This document shows positions 44,560-56,000 of a DNA stretch of 64,000 bases, piece after piece (position 1 is the first letter of the stretch; the number at the start of each line of letters is the position of its first letter). The notes beneath the pieces were generated by a model. The model had not been told where the DNA came from. It ran no database searches and was given only the letters and a program-made list of their open reading frames with translations. The stretch lies in the NCBI GenBank assembly GCA_012845835.1, contig JABAKD010000008.1:10447709-10511708 (forward strand), written 5' to 3'. The position numbers and the translations under genes are program-made. Origin of the DNA: Undaria pinnatifida. Lineage: Eukaryota; Sar; Phaeophyceae; Laminariales; Alariaceae.

Positions 44560-45100
44560 AAGTTGTGATATATATCAGCATATCAGCCTTGTGTTGATGT
44601 GATAGTTGATATTGCATCAACGCAACTTATATCAACATATCACGCGTGATATTTGGGCTGATAAACAACCCTAGCTGATATAGGTGTTTGTGGTTTTACA
44701 TCCACTTTATACCACCGGAGTAGCCTGCCTACGTTTCGTGCATATATACCTACGAACCATGGTGTTTTCGTGCCACACTATGTGGTCTTCCATCGTCTCG
44801 CTTCCACCTCGCTCTATGTGCTTAGTGGGGCCACATACATACTTCCCGCGTTGTTTTTCTTTGTTTTCGCGAGGCACGAGTTCTGCTCGGTGTTGGCCCT
44901 TTAGCTGTTCTTGGCGAACTTGTTTGTTCTAGGAAGATGTTCATTGCGCATTCGCCCCAGCTAGTGAGATATTCCAGCTATTATTGCTGCCGTGATGAGG
45001 ACGTTGTCGAGCATTGGCATCACGTTCAGAGCCCTCGTAAATGCCACGTTAGCGGTCCCGTGCTGGCTCCCCAGCCCATTTGTCGGCTCTGCTAGATAGA
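44560..45100. other. Unrecognised intergenic DNA
   Basis: Contains TGATATAT/ATATCAAC palindromic words at 44560-44660. No gene supported. Confidence 0.4.
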
Positions 45101-45102
45101 CA

Positions 45103-45560
45103 TTATTCTTGTTTGATTGCACTTGTCCCCAAGGGCCCTCCGCAGTCGGACCCCGTTCTAGCTTTGTAGCCGACGGATCTGCTCCCTTGGACTAGGTTTT
45201 CTTCTCTTTTTTCGCGGCGTGCATGGCCCAACGGTCCAACGGCACCTACCTCTATCCTGGCTTCGCAGCCAACAGGTCCCGTTTCCTGTTGACTAATTTT
45301 TCTTCCGTTTTTTTCGGCATACCTGCCCCGAGGGCCCAACGACGCCGGCCTCCGCGTTCGCTTTACAGCCCGTCCAGAAATCGCGGTCCACTGGTCTTCT
45401 CCTTTTGACCTCCCCTTTTTTCTCGTGCACTGTTTTATCTAACCGCGCAAGGGTCCTACGTTTCGGCCCCAGTTCGGCTTCACAGCACCTCGTATACGTC
45501 GTTCGTTTCCTAGGCTGTCGTCTCCCCCTTATGTTTGTTTTCGGCGAACCCGCTTTAGAG
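45103..45560 (-). repeat. Degenerate ~102-bp tandem repeat, in frame on the minus strand
   Basis: Units share GGGCCCAACGG, CTT(T/C)GCAGCC and TTTTTCTTC...TTTTTTTCGGC blocks. The 78-codon minus ORF 45339-45103 shows the repeat as VGCEARIEVGAVGPLG and VGYKARTGSDCGGPLG. Related motifs thin out to about 47230. Confidence 0.55.
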
Positions 45561-46135
45561 CGAACGACTTCGCCGCGTACCTAGTGTTGCTAGTCCTTTC
45601 AAGCTAGCCTTCAAGGTCCCCTGTTACAGACCCCCCATTTCAGGCTACCATACATTGCTATGATACGACTTGCCTGGTTTCTGTTACTCCCTGTTTTTTC
45701 GGTTTGCCTCTCTCAGGGTTGCTTTCAGCCTATCGAGCCCGTGTTTGTTTCCGACTTGATGTACCCAGCTACGGCTTTCTTCTTCTTTCTTTCCTCTGTT
45801 CCCTACCTACTTTCTGGAACTCTCGAAAAAATCCAGCGTTGCTTTGGGCTGGACGAGCATCTTCTTGTCGACCCCATTTTTGCCTTGCTTTGTACGGTTA
45901 AATCACCGCGCTAAATCTTCTGCTGGCATTGCTCCCGTTCTAAACTAGAGCCTCCCAAGGAGTCGCGATGTCGACTCTCGATTTTCTGACTTTCTATACG
46001 AGTACCTCCCACCTTCGGTGTCGACGTTTCAGTTTTGTCTTTGTTTGCGTATTGCTGCGCTCAGGTCAATTCACCACGTACTTCTTTTTTCGTTTTCTTC
46101 GTACTTATTGTACCAAGCTGGCTTTGAGGGCACAG

Positions 46136-46595
46136 ACGCGTGCGGCGGTAAAGGCGCACCAGATTTTTTCTTTCAAGATTCCTCAATTTGGGGGCTCAAG
46201 ACCAACGCTTTTCACGGGTCATGACCCGACCCACCGATCATGCCAGAAGATCCTCAAAACCTAGCGGGTCGAGTGCGGCTGGGTCAGGGGGTGTTTGAAA
46301 TATCACGGGACGGGTCGGGTCGGGTCAGAAGGTTTTCAAATCCCGCGGGTCGGGACCGGTTACCCTGACTCGACCTGACCCGTGAAAAACCGTGCTTAAG
46401 ATCTCTCCCCAATACCAGTTTGGACAGAAATGAAACTGCTACGTATGTACCGGGTGAAAAATCCCATACCCTAGGTACACAACGAGAATCAGGCAATTTT
46501 TTTTACTCATTTCCGACGATTAGGGGTTAAGGAGAGCCCCGTTGTTCAGAAAAACCATTTCCGACGGAAAATGCTATCTCTATCGCAGCACGCGT
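46136..46595 (-). mobile_element. TIR-2 family MITE, split by a TIR-1 element
   Basis: Termini ACGCGTGCGGCGG (46136) and CGCAGCACGCGT (ending 46595). Internal sequence matches 56782-57053 reversed (GTGAAAAATCCCAT, ATTTCCGACG). Without the insertion it is about 270 bp, equal to the intact copy. Confidence 0.75.
46209..46388. mobile_element. TIR-1 family MITE (GACCCG-rich), nested copy
   Basis: Termini TTTTCACGGGTC and GACCCGTGAAAA. Inside are repeated GGGTCGGGTC words. It sits within the TIR-2 element, flanked by GCTCAAGACC (46194) and GCTTAAGATC (46394), a likely 9-10-bp target duplication. Confidence 0.75.
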
Positions 46596-46894
46596 CTGGT
46601 TTGGACACCCTATTGTTGTTCAACACCCTATTGTTTCACGTCGTTTTGGCTTTCCGGCGTACTTCACGCCTCCATTACCGCCTTTTCGATGTTTCAGTGC
46701 CACCATTTCGGTGTTGTCGTTCTTCGCGTCCTCGCGGCTCGTTTTGGTAGCCTCGGTTTTCCCGTTTCACAGTTCGACCAAGGGCCTTTATACGGTAGCC
46801 TCCCAGGTCCCCCACATTATGGCCCCTGATTCCATTACATCTCAGCGTTCTGGTCATTTCTCTTTGTTATGCCTGCTGACCGACCAATGACCTC

Positions 46895-46970
46895 GCCAAC
46901 CTTGCTGGCCCCGCCAACCTTGCTGGCCCCGCCAACCTTGCTGGCCCCGCCAACCTTGCTGGCCCTGACA
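46895..46970 (+). repeat. 18-bp tandem repeat (AACCTTGCTGGCCCCGCC)
   Basis: Four consecutive units. The surrounding 46600-47600 is T/C-rich and unrecognised. Confidence 0.95.
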
Positions 46971-47614
46971 TTGTTTTTTGCAGTGTGCCTTGTTTTCTCT
47001 TCTTTACTGGTTCTTTCTCTTCGGCCTTTCGACAAATGGCCCCACGCTAGCGTGCTGGTTCTTTCTCTTTTGCCGTTCGACCAATGACCCCACGTCAGCC
47101 TTTCAGGTCCAACGAGTTTCGGACCCCCACATTTTTTCTACAGCGTTCCGTACTTGCACTTTTGGCCAATGGCCCGACCGCGCCCCCCTTCGGCCCGACG
47201 CGACAGGCCAATATTTGTCTGGCCTTCACAGCGTGACATGTTCTTATTGTTTTTTCGCTCTTGATTTTGTGGTGCGAGTCTACACCTTTCTCTTGTTTCA
47301 CTTCGCATCGTTGCGCTCAGTGGCCTCGCCCGTTCGTGTTTTTGTAGGCCGGTTGCTACTGGTAGACCGTAAGCACGTACCCGGCATCGAGCTCCCACGG
47401 TTGTGAGCCCCATCACAGGGCTGTATCTCTTGCAATGAGGCGTATTAGTCTCAGTACGAGATGCAGGGAAATCTGCAGCCTCATTTTCGTTCGTTTTAAT
47501 ATAGCCGCATCTTCGATCCCCTTTCCAATTTATGGATGTTTTGTTGACATCCTATGATTACCATGTGACCTGCATCTACATATATTCAGGGTGGGCCGAT
47601 GTTATAGATTTATA

Positions 47615-47745
47615 TAGCTATATGGGTATTCTATAGATTCGGTCATGGTTGGGGTGACACCAGGTGATAGTAGATGTCGTAGTCACGTCAAAGCCATCAT
47701 AGATGGGCAAGACTTTAAGTGACGGTGATGGTCCATGCTGGATAC
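47615..47745 (-). repeat. Dispersed repeat W, copy 1
   Basis: The inverse of 60487-60625. Shared words are GCCCATCTATGATGG, TTGACGTG, CCAACCATGAC and GAATCTATA. No conserved frame. Confidence 0.65.
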
Positions 47746-48785
47746 CCCACCTCGTCACTGCTCCATACTGTTTCATAGAATGTGATATTGTCAGCATTGT
47801 TATGTCTAAAAGCAACGAGCCGAAAATTGAGATGAAATGAGACACCGTGAACCATGAGGAGAGCGCTTCTCAACACCGACAACCCCGTGTCCCCCTTGGA
47901 GACTTCCAGGACGCATGATATACTATCATTGTACCACCAAGCAAAAATATGCCACTCTCGCGAGTGGCTCTTTACACCTCGCTCAGATCGAGCATAATCA
48001 TACACTCATTGGTGATGGCGCGGCGATGCCAAAAGTCCATTCATGGTTCCGCTGCGTGCGGTACAATTTCGCGAAACAACAAAAAGCACGAAAGAAAGAA
48101 GGGTAATGCGGCAAAGATGCTGGGCAGTCATCTGCGCACACCTCCGCAAACGTGACCCCTCTACATACCGCAGCTTTGATGACACATAATACATACCTGG
48201 TATACACGTACGCCCTGTCGGCAGCCTATGCGCCAAAAACGCTGGAAACATGGCACGATTTTTCGGAGATCTCGTTGGCAGACCTCGACGTCAAGGCCTC
48301 GCGCAGGCGCTGCGACGCTGCTAAGCGGACGGATCCGTGAAGCCGGCTGTTGCAGGCGAGGTGGGGGCACGCCTCAGCGAAGAAACCGCGTGGAACGACG
48401 GTCAGAGGGGTTAGAGACCCGCAGGCTAGTAGAAAGCGATCATGTTCGCTTGTGAACTAATATAAGTATATTTATATATATATGTATATATTCCCTGAAC
48501 GTGACCCTTCCACCGTCGCATTGGCCACGCATACTATACACCTGGTAATATGTATTCGGGATATTCGGGAGGTTTCTCTGGTAACAACGCACGCACATCT
48601 AATATATATCACACATAGTTCCACCCTGCTTGATCCCGCGCTTGGCACCCCGAGCCCATGGGTCATGGCTGCAGATTTTGTCCTTGCTGCCACTCACCCG
48701 CCGGCGATGGTCACCACGTGGCCGCGGCGCAGCTCTAACGCTATACGGCCGGGGCGGTACCAGTTACTTCCGCCAAACAAAAAAA
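47746..48785. other. Unrecognised intergenic DNA
   Basis: Open frames at 48161-48370 and 48228-48455 have no recognisable domain. I do not call a gene. Confidence 0.4.
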
Positions 48786-48789
48786 AATG

Positions 48790-49480
48790 TCATCCATTCA
48801 GGGATTCCACCTCCTCCAGCAGTTTCTCGCCGTCGAGCAGGTAGCGCAGCAGCATATGTGTGGTTTCGGTTGAATTGCACGCAGGGGCGGGAACTGTATG
48901 TATGTATTTATGTATGTCTGCGAATATGGCATGAAAGCGTGCCGTGTATAGTGTGTGGGCATTCATAAGCGAGTGTGGCGCCTTGTCCGGGGGGGAGGGG
49001 TTACGGCCACAAAGCACATAACATGAGTGCGACGCCTCGCTGTTGGTCGAGGTGGAGGGACGGGGGCGAGGGGGGGGGGATTCGCGCATACCGTATTGTC
49101 CTATAACGCGAATCCCCCCCCACCCCGACCTTCTCCCCCCGCCCGACCTTCTCCCCGCCCGAGGCGTCACCTCAAGTGTTGTTCCATTGCGCGAACAACC
49201 CCCCGCCGCGTTGAACAACCCCCGCCCCCTCTAATCCCAACGAGGCGTCGCATATTGTATTGTCCTATGGCGCTAACACCCCTCCCCCCCTCCCCCTCTC
49301 CCCGACAAGGCGCCACACTCATTCATGCCTGCCAAAAAAATCATAGTATACATACCATACACATAGACAAATTATGTACTCGTACGGTTCCCGCCCCGCC
49401 ATCTAGTCCAACCGAGACCACACGTACCCCGTTGTACCTGCTGAGCCGACGACAACTTACGAGGGTTGTGAATCGGCTGT
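48790..49480. repeat. Large imperfect foldback
   Basis: The arms are 48790-49055 and 49230-49480. TTCCCGCCCCTG...CCGAAACCACAC (minus) faces TTCCCGCCCCGC...CCGAGACCACAC (plus). GCGACGCCTCG faces CGAGGCGTCGC, and the G-rich run near 48990 faces a C-rich run near 49290. The centre has a third GAGGCGTC. Confidence 0.7.
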
Positions 49481-49494
49481 GTTTACCGATATTG

Positions 49495-49850
49495 AAAACA
49501 TCAGTTTTGGGCGAAGCCGATATACAATGTATCGGCGAAGCGGATACGACATACCGCCGGTGTATCGGGCGAGCTCAGCGAGGTTTTGGCCATATTGGGT
49601 TCATTTCTCTTCGCACGAAGCCAATATTGAAAAATACATCGGCACAGCGGATACGACATACCGCCGGTGTATCGGGCGAGCTCAGCGAGGTTTTGGCCTT
49701 TTTGGGTTCATTTCTTTTCGCACGAAGCCAATATTCAACATCGGTCGGCACAGCGGATACGATATATCGCCTGTGTACCGGGCGAGCGCGGCGAGTGTTT
49801 CTGGCCATGCTGGGTTCGTTTTTCTTCGCAATCCGTGTGAAATTGAAATT
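49495..49850 (+). repeat. ~107-bp tandem repeat, three copies
   Basis: CGGATACGA(C/T)ATA at 49541, 49648 and 49754. Each copy also has CGGGCGAGC and GGGTTCATTTCT...TTCGCA. The open plus-strand frame follows from the repeat and does not keep one reading. Confidence 0.85.
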
Positions 49851-50286
49851 TTGTGATTAGGGCAGTGCAAAACCGATGTAGCACTGACCAAGCACGTCGG
49901 AACAAGAAAAAAAAACACCTTCCCGACTTTTTCGACTCCGAGCCGATTAAAAATCGCTCTTGAGGGAAATGGGGCTCTGCGCAACAGCAACCCTTGAAAG
50001 CGAGTGCTACGGCAGAGATAGCATAGGCTTCGACCGGCGTGTACCTGGTACGGATCCAACTGACTTGGTTCCCCCCCCCGAAAAAAAACGAGAGAGCCAC
50101 CCAATCTGTTGGAAAACCTTTTGTGCTTAGGTGTTCTACAATTTCTCGATTCGAAACCTACTGTTGGCCACGGGATTGCTCTATCTCTGGCTTGCCGCCT
50201 CTTCTTCCTTTTTTAATCAAAATCGTTTTTTCGGGGTCGGAATAATATAGACGTAGCATTTATCAGTGCAGTATGTATTTATATAG

Positions 50287-50672
50287 TGTTGGTAAGACTT
50301 GGTATGGGGAGGAAATTGATGAACCTTTTACCAGTGACCAAACGGACGAATACCCTCTAATAACTCTTAAACCAACGGCGTCGTGGACACACATACCATG
50401 TTTTTTTTTCGGTTGGCATGTTCGAATCTCACCATCCACCAATAATACTAATTTGCGACGTTTCCCATGTCGAACAGAAAAAATAGTCTCCTCGTCGGTA
50501 TCCCCAGGCAATGGACCCCGCGTGGGTATCGATGTGTCCGCCCGTATACCCATCCGACCCTTGCTATCCCGCTGGCCCAGGTGGGGAAGAGTGTTAGGTT
50601 TGGGAAGGCAATTGGTTAACCTTTTACCGTTGGTCAAATGGACTAACACACACACCCTTTAATTCCTTAACA
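50287..50672 (+). mobile_element. TRIM element copy D, diverged
   Basis: Begins TGTTGGTAAG. It has ACGGCGTCGTGGACACACAT in the primer-site position, a T-arm-like GTTCGAATCTCACC and a 3' repeat at 50592-50672. A second internal start (ATGGAGTCGTGGACAGAC) and another partial repeat follow to about 50790, so this is a tandem or recombined copy. Confidence 0.75.
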
Positions 50673-51087
50673 AAATGGAGTCGTGGACAGACTGATCCAT
50701 GGATTTCCGGGTGCCGTGGGTCCAAATCTCACCGTAATATTTTTCACCAGTGGTCAAACGGGCTGATTTCCTCTAATTCCTTACCAGTAGGCCACGGGAT
50801 CGGTCATCGGTTTTGTTGCACCCTCGTTTTTTTGCTTAAAAAAGTCAGCCAGTTTTCTGGTGAAGGTATATCCAGAAAACCTCCTCAAGCAAGAAGTAGC
50901 CTCTGAGGAAACAGGCGCTTTTCCCCTTATCGCAGCGTTCGTCTGCGGGTGGGTCCTGCGGGCGGAGTGCCAATTTTTCGTGTTCGGCGCTTAAGTGATG
51001 GCACCGCGGCTGTAGCGCGGAGGATGTGGCAGTATAGGATGAAATATGTATCCATCCATCATGGGCTTCAGTTAATTCATCCAAGGC

Positions 51088-51329
51088 TTTTTACGGATCG
51101 GGTCACCTCTCGCGGGGCGGGTCGAGTAATGGTGGCCCGACCCGATCCGACCCGTGATATTTAAAAACCTCATGACCGGACCCGACCCGACCCGACCCGT
51201 GAGATTTCGAACATCTCCGGACCCGACTCGCATGGCCGAGATTTTGAAAAGCTCCTGACCCGACCCCACTCGCCTCGCGAGATGACAACAACCTCCTGGC
51301 GCTGCCAGATCGGGTCACCCTCCGTGAAA
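51088..51329. mobile_element. TIR-1 family MITE
   Basis: Ends TTTTTACGGATCGGGTCACC and GGGTCACCCTCCGTGAAAG. The interior carries GACCCGACCCGACCCG, GTGAGATTTCGAACATCTCC and CGCCTCGCGAGAT. Homologous to 59281-59454 and 46209-46388. Confidence 0.75.
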
Positions 51330-51467
51330 GCCCTCATTTGATCCGCCCACGTTTCGTGGAATTATCAGGGTCGTTGACACGTACATTCAGGCTTTTTATT
51401 TCCTTCTCTCGGATATAAATGATGTCCTCGGTTACCGATTGCCTGTCGCGCATCGTATATGTGTTGA

Positions 51468-51481
51468 TGCCGATGACAATG

Positions 51482-51513
<32 letters not shown>

Positions 51514-51570
51514 GATGATGGTGATGATGATGGTGATGATGATGATGATGATGGTGATGGTGATGATGAC

Positions 51571-51610
<40 letters not shown>

Positions 51611-52135
51611 GTGGTGATGATGATGGTGATGATGATGATGATGATGAGGAGGAGGAGGAGGAGGAGGAGGAGGGGGTGGTGGTGATGATTATGGTGATGA
51701 TGACGATGATGATGGCGATGATGATGAGGAGGAGGAGGAGGAGAAGGGGGTGGTGGTGGAAAAGGAGGAAGAGGATGACACTACTTATAATGATGATGTG
51801 GATGACGATGGCGTTGTTGATGATGATGATGATGATGATGATGACGGTGGTGATGATGATGGTGATGATGATGATGAGGAGGAGGAGGAGGAGGAGAAGG
51901 AGGAGGAGGGGGTGGTGATGATGATTATGGTGATGATGACGATGATGGTGGTGATGATGATGATGAGGAGGAGGAGGAGGAGGAGGGGGTGGTGGTGGAA
52001 AAGGAGGAAGAGGATGACACTACTTATAATGATGATGTGGATGACGATGGCGTTGTTGATGATGATGATGATAATGATGATGATGGCAGTGTTAGTGGTG
52101 ATGACGGTGAGATGATGGCGATGGTGATGACGATG
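51468..52135. repeat. (GAT)n/(GGA)n trinucleotide region
   Basis: GATGATGAT runs with GGA/GAA patches. It includes a ~255-bp duplication: AAGGAGGAAGAGGATGACAC...GTTGTTGATG at 51761 and 52001. The poly-Asp and poly-Met frames are compositional artefacts. Confidence 0.95.
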
Positions 52136-52451
52136 GTGCTGTGACGAAACGGATGGGGAGGACAATGACGATGATGAGGGCAATTACGATATTGACGATG
52201 ATTATGTTTTTCATGATGATGGTGATGATGATAATGGTGTGGTCACAGTAGGAATGCCTCTTTGCCATCATCCAACCCGTGGACACGAAATACATACCCA
52301 AACGCACGCACGGACGGATAACCCCCACCCCTACCCCGACTCACATCGTACAGAACCATACCATACGTTGAGGACAGGTGGTCAAGCGCCACCCTCCCCC
52401 CCCCCCCCCCCGGATTCCGGTCATATCGTAGATAAACTTACCACACGTTGA

Positions 52452-53328
52452 TGTTAAATTAAAGGTGGGGGACACAGAGTGCCCCCTGCAGGTCTGCCAA
52501 TTGAGCAGGTCCTCGGAGAGTACTCACTTTCGTTCCTTCGTAGAGATGTAGCTTTATTCGTTTCCACCAGAGCCCGGGATAGCTTCTGAGATCGGAGGCA
52601 CGTGCCTCCGATCTACTTCCTAACGTTCCCGAATATAAAACGCCAACCTTATCATACGAAACCCATCCAAATGATATCAAATTCGGATACCTACAGGCCT
52701 TTCGAGGCCGTATCTTAACACTAGCCCACCCTGATGAGTCGCATATGCAGAAATATGGGATATTCGGGGAAAATCCGGTTCTACGAACTAGACCATGAGT
52801 CGAAGATGCGGCTCCTCAAAACCCACTCCCACACCTCTAACCGTCTGGCTATGGAGCCAGGAACACGCGAAGAAAAGCAGTAGAAAGAAACGCAGACCCT
52901 ACAACAAGGCAATAGTCACCCATCAAAACCTGCCGCATGCCGCCGGTGTGGCGGGGGGGGCAGAAAAGGCTCTAGAATCTGCCGCATGCCGCCGGTGTGG
53001 CGGGGGGGGCAGGGAAGGCTCTACGGCAAACCAACACAGATCCTGCCGTCGACGCCACATGTTAAATTAAAGGTGGGGGACACAGAGTGCCCCCTGCAGG
53101 TCTGCCAATTGAGCAGGTCCTCGGAGAGTACTCACTTCCGTTCCTTCGTAGAGATGTAGCTTTATTCGTTTCCACCAGAGCCCGGGATAGCTTCTAAGAT
53201 CGGAGGCACGTGCCTCCGATCTACTTCCTAACTTTCCCGAATATAAAACGCCAACCTTATCATACGAAACCCATCCAGATGATATCAAATTCGGATACTT
53301 ACAGGCCTTTCGAGGCCGTATCTTAACG
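52452..53328 (-). mobile_element. Internally deleted Ty3-type element: two LTRs around 339 bp
   Basis: LTRs at 53060-53328 (5') and 52452-52720 (3'), nearly identical, ends TGTTAAG and TTTAACA. The primer-binding site TGGCGTCGACGGCAGGATC begins two bases after the 5' LTR. The internal part keeps only this and the 3' end (PPT side) with a truncated MSRICRN antisense ORF (52734-52883). High LTR similarity suggests relatively recent insertion. Confidence 0.88.
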
Positions 53329-54416
53329 GTGGGAACAGGTGGTCGAGCGTCACCCTCCCCCGCCCTCCCGGATCCCCGTCACATCGTAGATAAACTTGCC
53401 ATACCATGACATCAGGTGGCCAAGCGCCCCCCCTCCCCTCCCCCTCCCCCCCCCCCTCCAGGTTACAGCGTAGAGAACCATGCCATATACGTTGACGATG
53501 GGTGTCAAACGTCACCCCCCTCGCCCCTTCTTGGTCACACCGTGGATAGCCACAACCATACGCACATTGATAATAAGTTGTCTAGCCTCCTCTCCCGGCC
53601 CCAATCCCTGTCGCGTCGTGCGGAACCATGCCATACGTTGAGGGCAAGTTTGCCAAAACGCCCACCCCCCCCCCCTGCCCTCCCAGGTCACATCGTAGCT
53701 AATTCAGCCATTCGACCAGATATTTTCCCGCGGTAGGGATTGCACTTTTTCCGCCAAAAAAAGGTATACCTTACCGGTTGGTCTCCTCAAGTGTCGACCT
53801 ATCGGTTGGTACGATAATCTTACGAGTATAATTGTGTTATTAATAGGAGCTAGCGCATACCAGGTAGAAATTTTGGTCGGGTTGCGCGAACGAAGGTCTT
53901 CGAAGGCATGTTTGGGCGGGTAAGGTACTGGAGCTCCTTGTGTTGGGAGCTCAGAAAGTTCTTAGAATCTTCCGCACCCCAACCGTGGGAGTGACTCTGC
54001 GGATAGATAGTCGAGTGCCATACCCCCCCCGGCCCGTCCCGGTCACATCGTACAGAACCATACCCTACGTTTAGGACAGGGGGCCATTAATCAACCTTGC
54101 CCTCCCCGCCCCCGCCCCCTCCTCCAAGGACCATCGTAGCGAGCCATACCATACGACAAGGACAAGTCGTCAAGGGTCAACCTCGTCGTCCTCCTCCCCG
54201 TCTACAGCAGGCCACATCGTAGGGAATTACGCTATACGATGAGGACAGGTGGTCAAAAACTCGATCTCCCCGATCACGCGTCCTACAATAGAGGTGACAC
54301 CGAAATTTGTCGGGGTTTATTTTTCTTCATTTTAATGTTTTGCGATATTAACTTTTTTTTTCATGTGTCTACGAGGCCCACATCGATTATTTTCATCATC
54401 TGGTTGCGCGATTTGG

Positions 54417-54673
54417 ACGCGTGCGACGACAGATATAGCACCTTCACGTCTGGAATAGTTTCTGAATGACGGGCTCCTTGACAAAAATCGTCGGAAACTA
54501 GGCCATTTTTTTTTTGCTTGATGGTTCTTGTCGTGGGACCTAGCCCCATGGGATTTTTCACCCGGTAGCGGCTTATTTTTATCCCGAATCAGTATTTTGG
54601 GAGAGGTCTTTAGCTCCCAAGTTGACGTGGAACCTCAGAACAAAAGGTGGTGCGCTTCTATCTTAGCACGCGT
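54417..54673 (+). mobile_element. TIR-2 family MITE
   Basis: Ends ACGCGTGCGACGA and TTAGCACGCGT. The interior matches 56782-57053: GAATGACGGGCTCCTTG, ATGGGATTTTTCACCCGGTA and TTGGGAGAGGTCTTTAGCTC. Inserted in the minisatellite array. Confidence 0.75.
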
Positions 54674-55594
54674 CTTTCGGTTGGGTCAAAAATCAGTTTT
54701 TTGGGTGAGGCATAGAGCTCTTACAGCAGGGATGCCACACAAAAGAAAATCTACACCCGGTTCTCGTGTCACATTCTAGCGAAGCACACCACACGGTGAG
54801 GACAAGCGTCACGAGCCCTTCGCCCCTCCCCCCTCCAAGTCGCGGCGTAGAAAACCATACCATACCACTAGGAGAGGTCGTCAAGGAGTAACCTCCCCCC
54901 ACCTCACCCCCCCTTTCTGATAACAGCCTAGAGAACCATACCATGCTTTGAGGACAGGTGGTCGAACGCCACCCCCACTCCCCCCCTGTCAGGTCACAGC
55001 GAAGAAAACGATACCATACGTTCCTCGCCCTTCACGCCCCCTCGAGATCACAGCGTAGAGAGCCACACCATACGTTGAAGACAGGCTTGGCCAAGGATCA
55101 AACCCCCTTCCCCCCCGCCCCCACCCCGATCATACCATAGAGAACTGCATACCACCATACGTTGAGAACAGGTCGCCAAACGCCACACCCCCTCCCACGC
55201 CCGACCGAAGAGTCACGGTGTAGAAAACCATACCATACGATGAGAGCAGGTTGTCTGGCGTCAAACCTCTCCGTCCTTCCCCCCCCACCCCCCCTCCTCC
55301 TATACCCCGGCCACATCGTAGAAAACCATACCGTACGTTGAGGACGGATTGTCAAGCGTCATCCCCTCCCCCCTCCCCCCCAATCCCGGTGACATCGTAC
55401 AGAACCATTCGTTGAGGACAGGTTCGGCCAAGGATAGCCCCCCCCCCCGCCCCCCCCGCCATCCCCACCATACCCTGGTACAGAAGGTAACCATACCATG
55501 CGATGTGGACAACGCCCCCCCCCCCCGCCCCTCCATCTCCAGCGCTGCTGCTGTTGCTGCTGCGCTGCTGGGGTTAGCGTCGGTTGGCAAAGAC

Positions 55595-56000
55595 GCTGAA
55601 AAACACGCCTCTTAATACATGAACTAGACCACCAGCAGGGTCCCGTCGTATGTTTATCTCATTTCGTATGTTTTGAGGGTATCCGGGATGATGGTCGAGT
55701 CAGATCCTGTTGCCTGGAGTGGAGAACCTTAAAACCTTAATCCCGTGCAAGCGGGATGATATCACGTCGTGCGATATGTGGCAAGGCACCCAGGAGGCAG
55801 CTACATAGTATCCCCTTTGCTGTCTCTGAAAAGTGGCCACACCAGAAAAAAACAACTAATTCATTCGTTCGAAGCTGTCGTCCGTATGCAAAAAAGGTCG
55901 CGCAAGGTGCCGAAGTCTGCTTCAAACGTGGTTTCAGCAAGATGCAGCTCACCCTTCATGCGACTCGCCGAACACCTCAAGGCGCTTCGCGCTTGGCGCA
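55595..56000. repeat. Dispersed repeat V, copy 1
   Basis: ACGCCTCTTAATACATGAAC, GGGATGATATCACGT and GGCAAGGCACCCAGGAGGCA match 57820-58020. The part 55844-55990 is the inverse of 57490-57640. The minus frame 55952-55737 is open (TSAPCATFFAYGRQLRTNEL), partly conserved in the other copy, function unknown. Confidence 0.65.

Noticed and set aside
51419-52183. Poly-Asp, poly-Met and poly-His/Ile proteins
   Set aside because: Translations of a GAT/GGA microsatellite in different frames.
53040-53060. Naming the primer tRNA of the LTR elements
   Set aside because: The pairing segment is clear, but I could not match it to a specific tRNA without a search.
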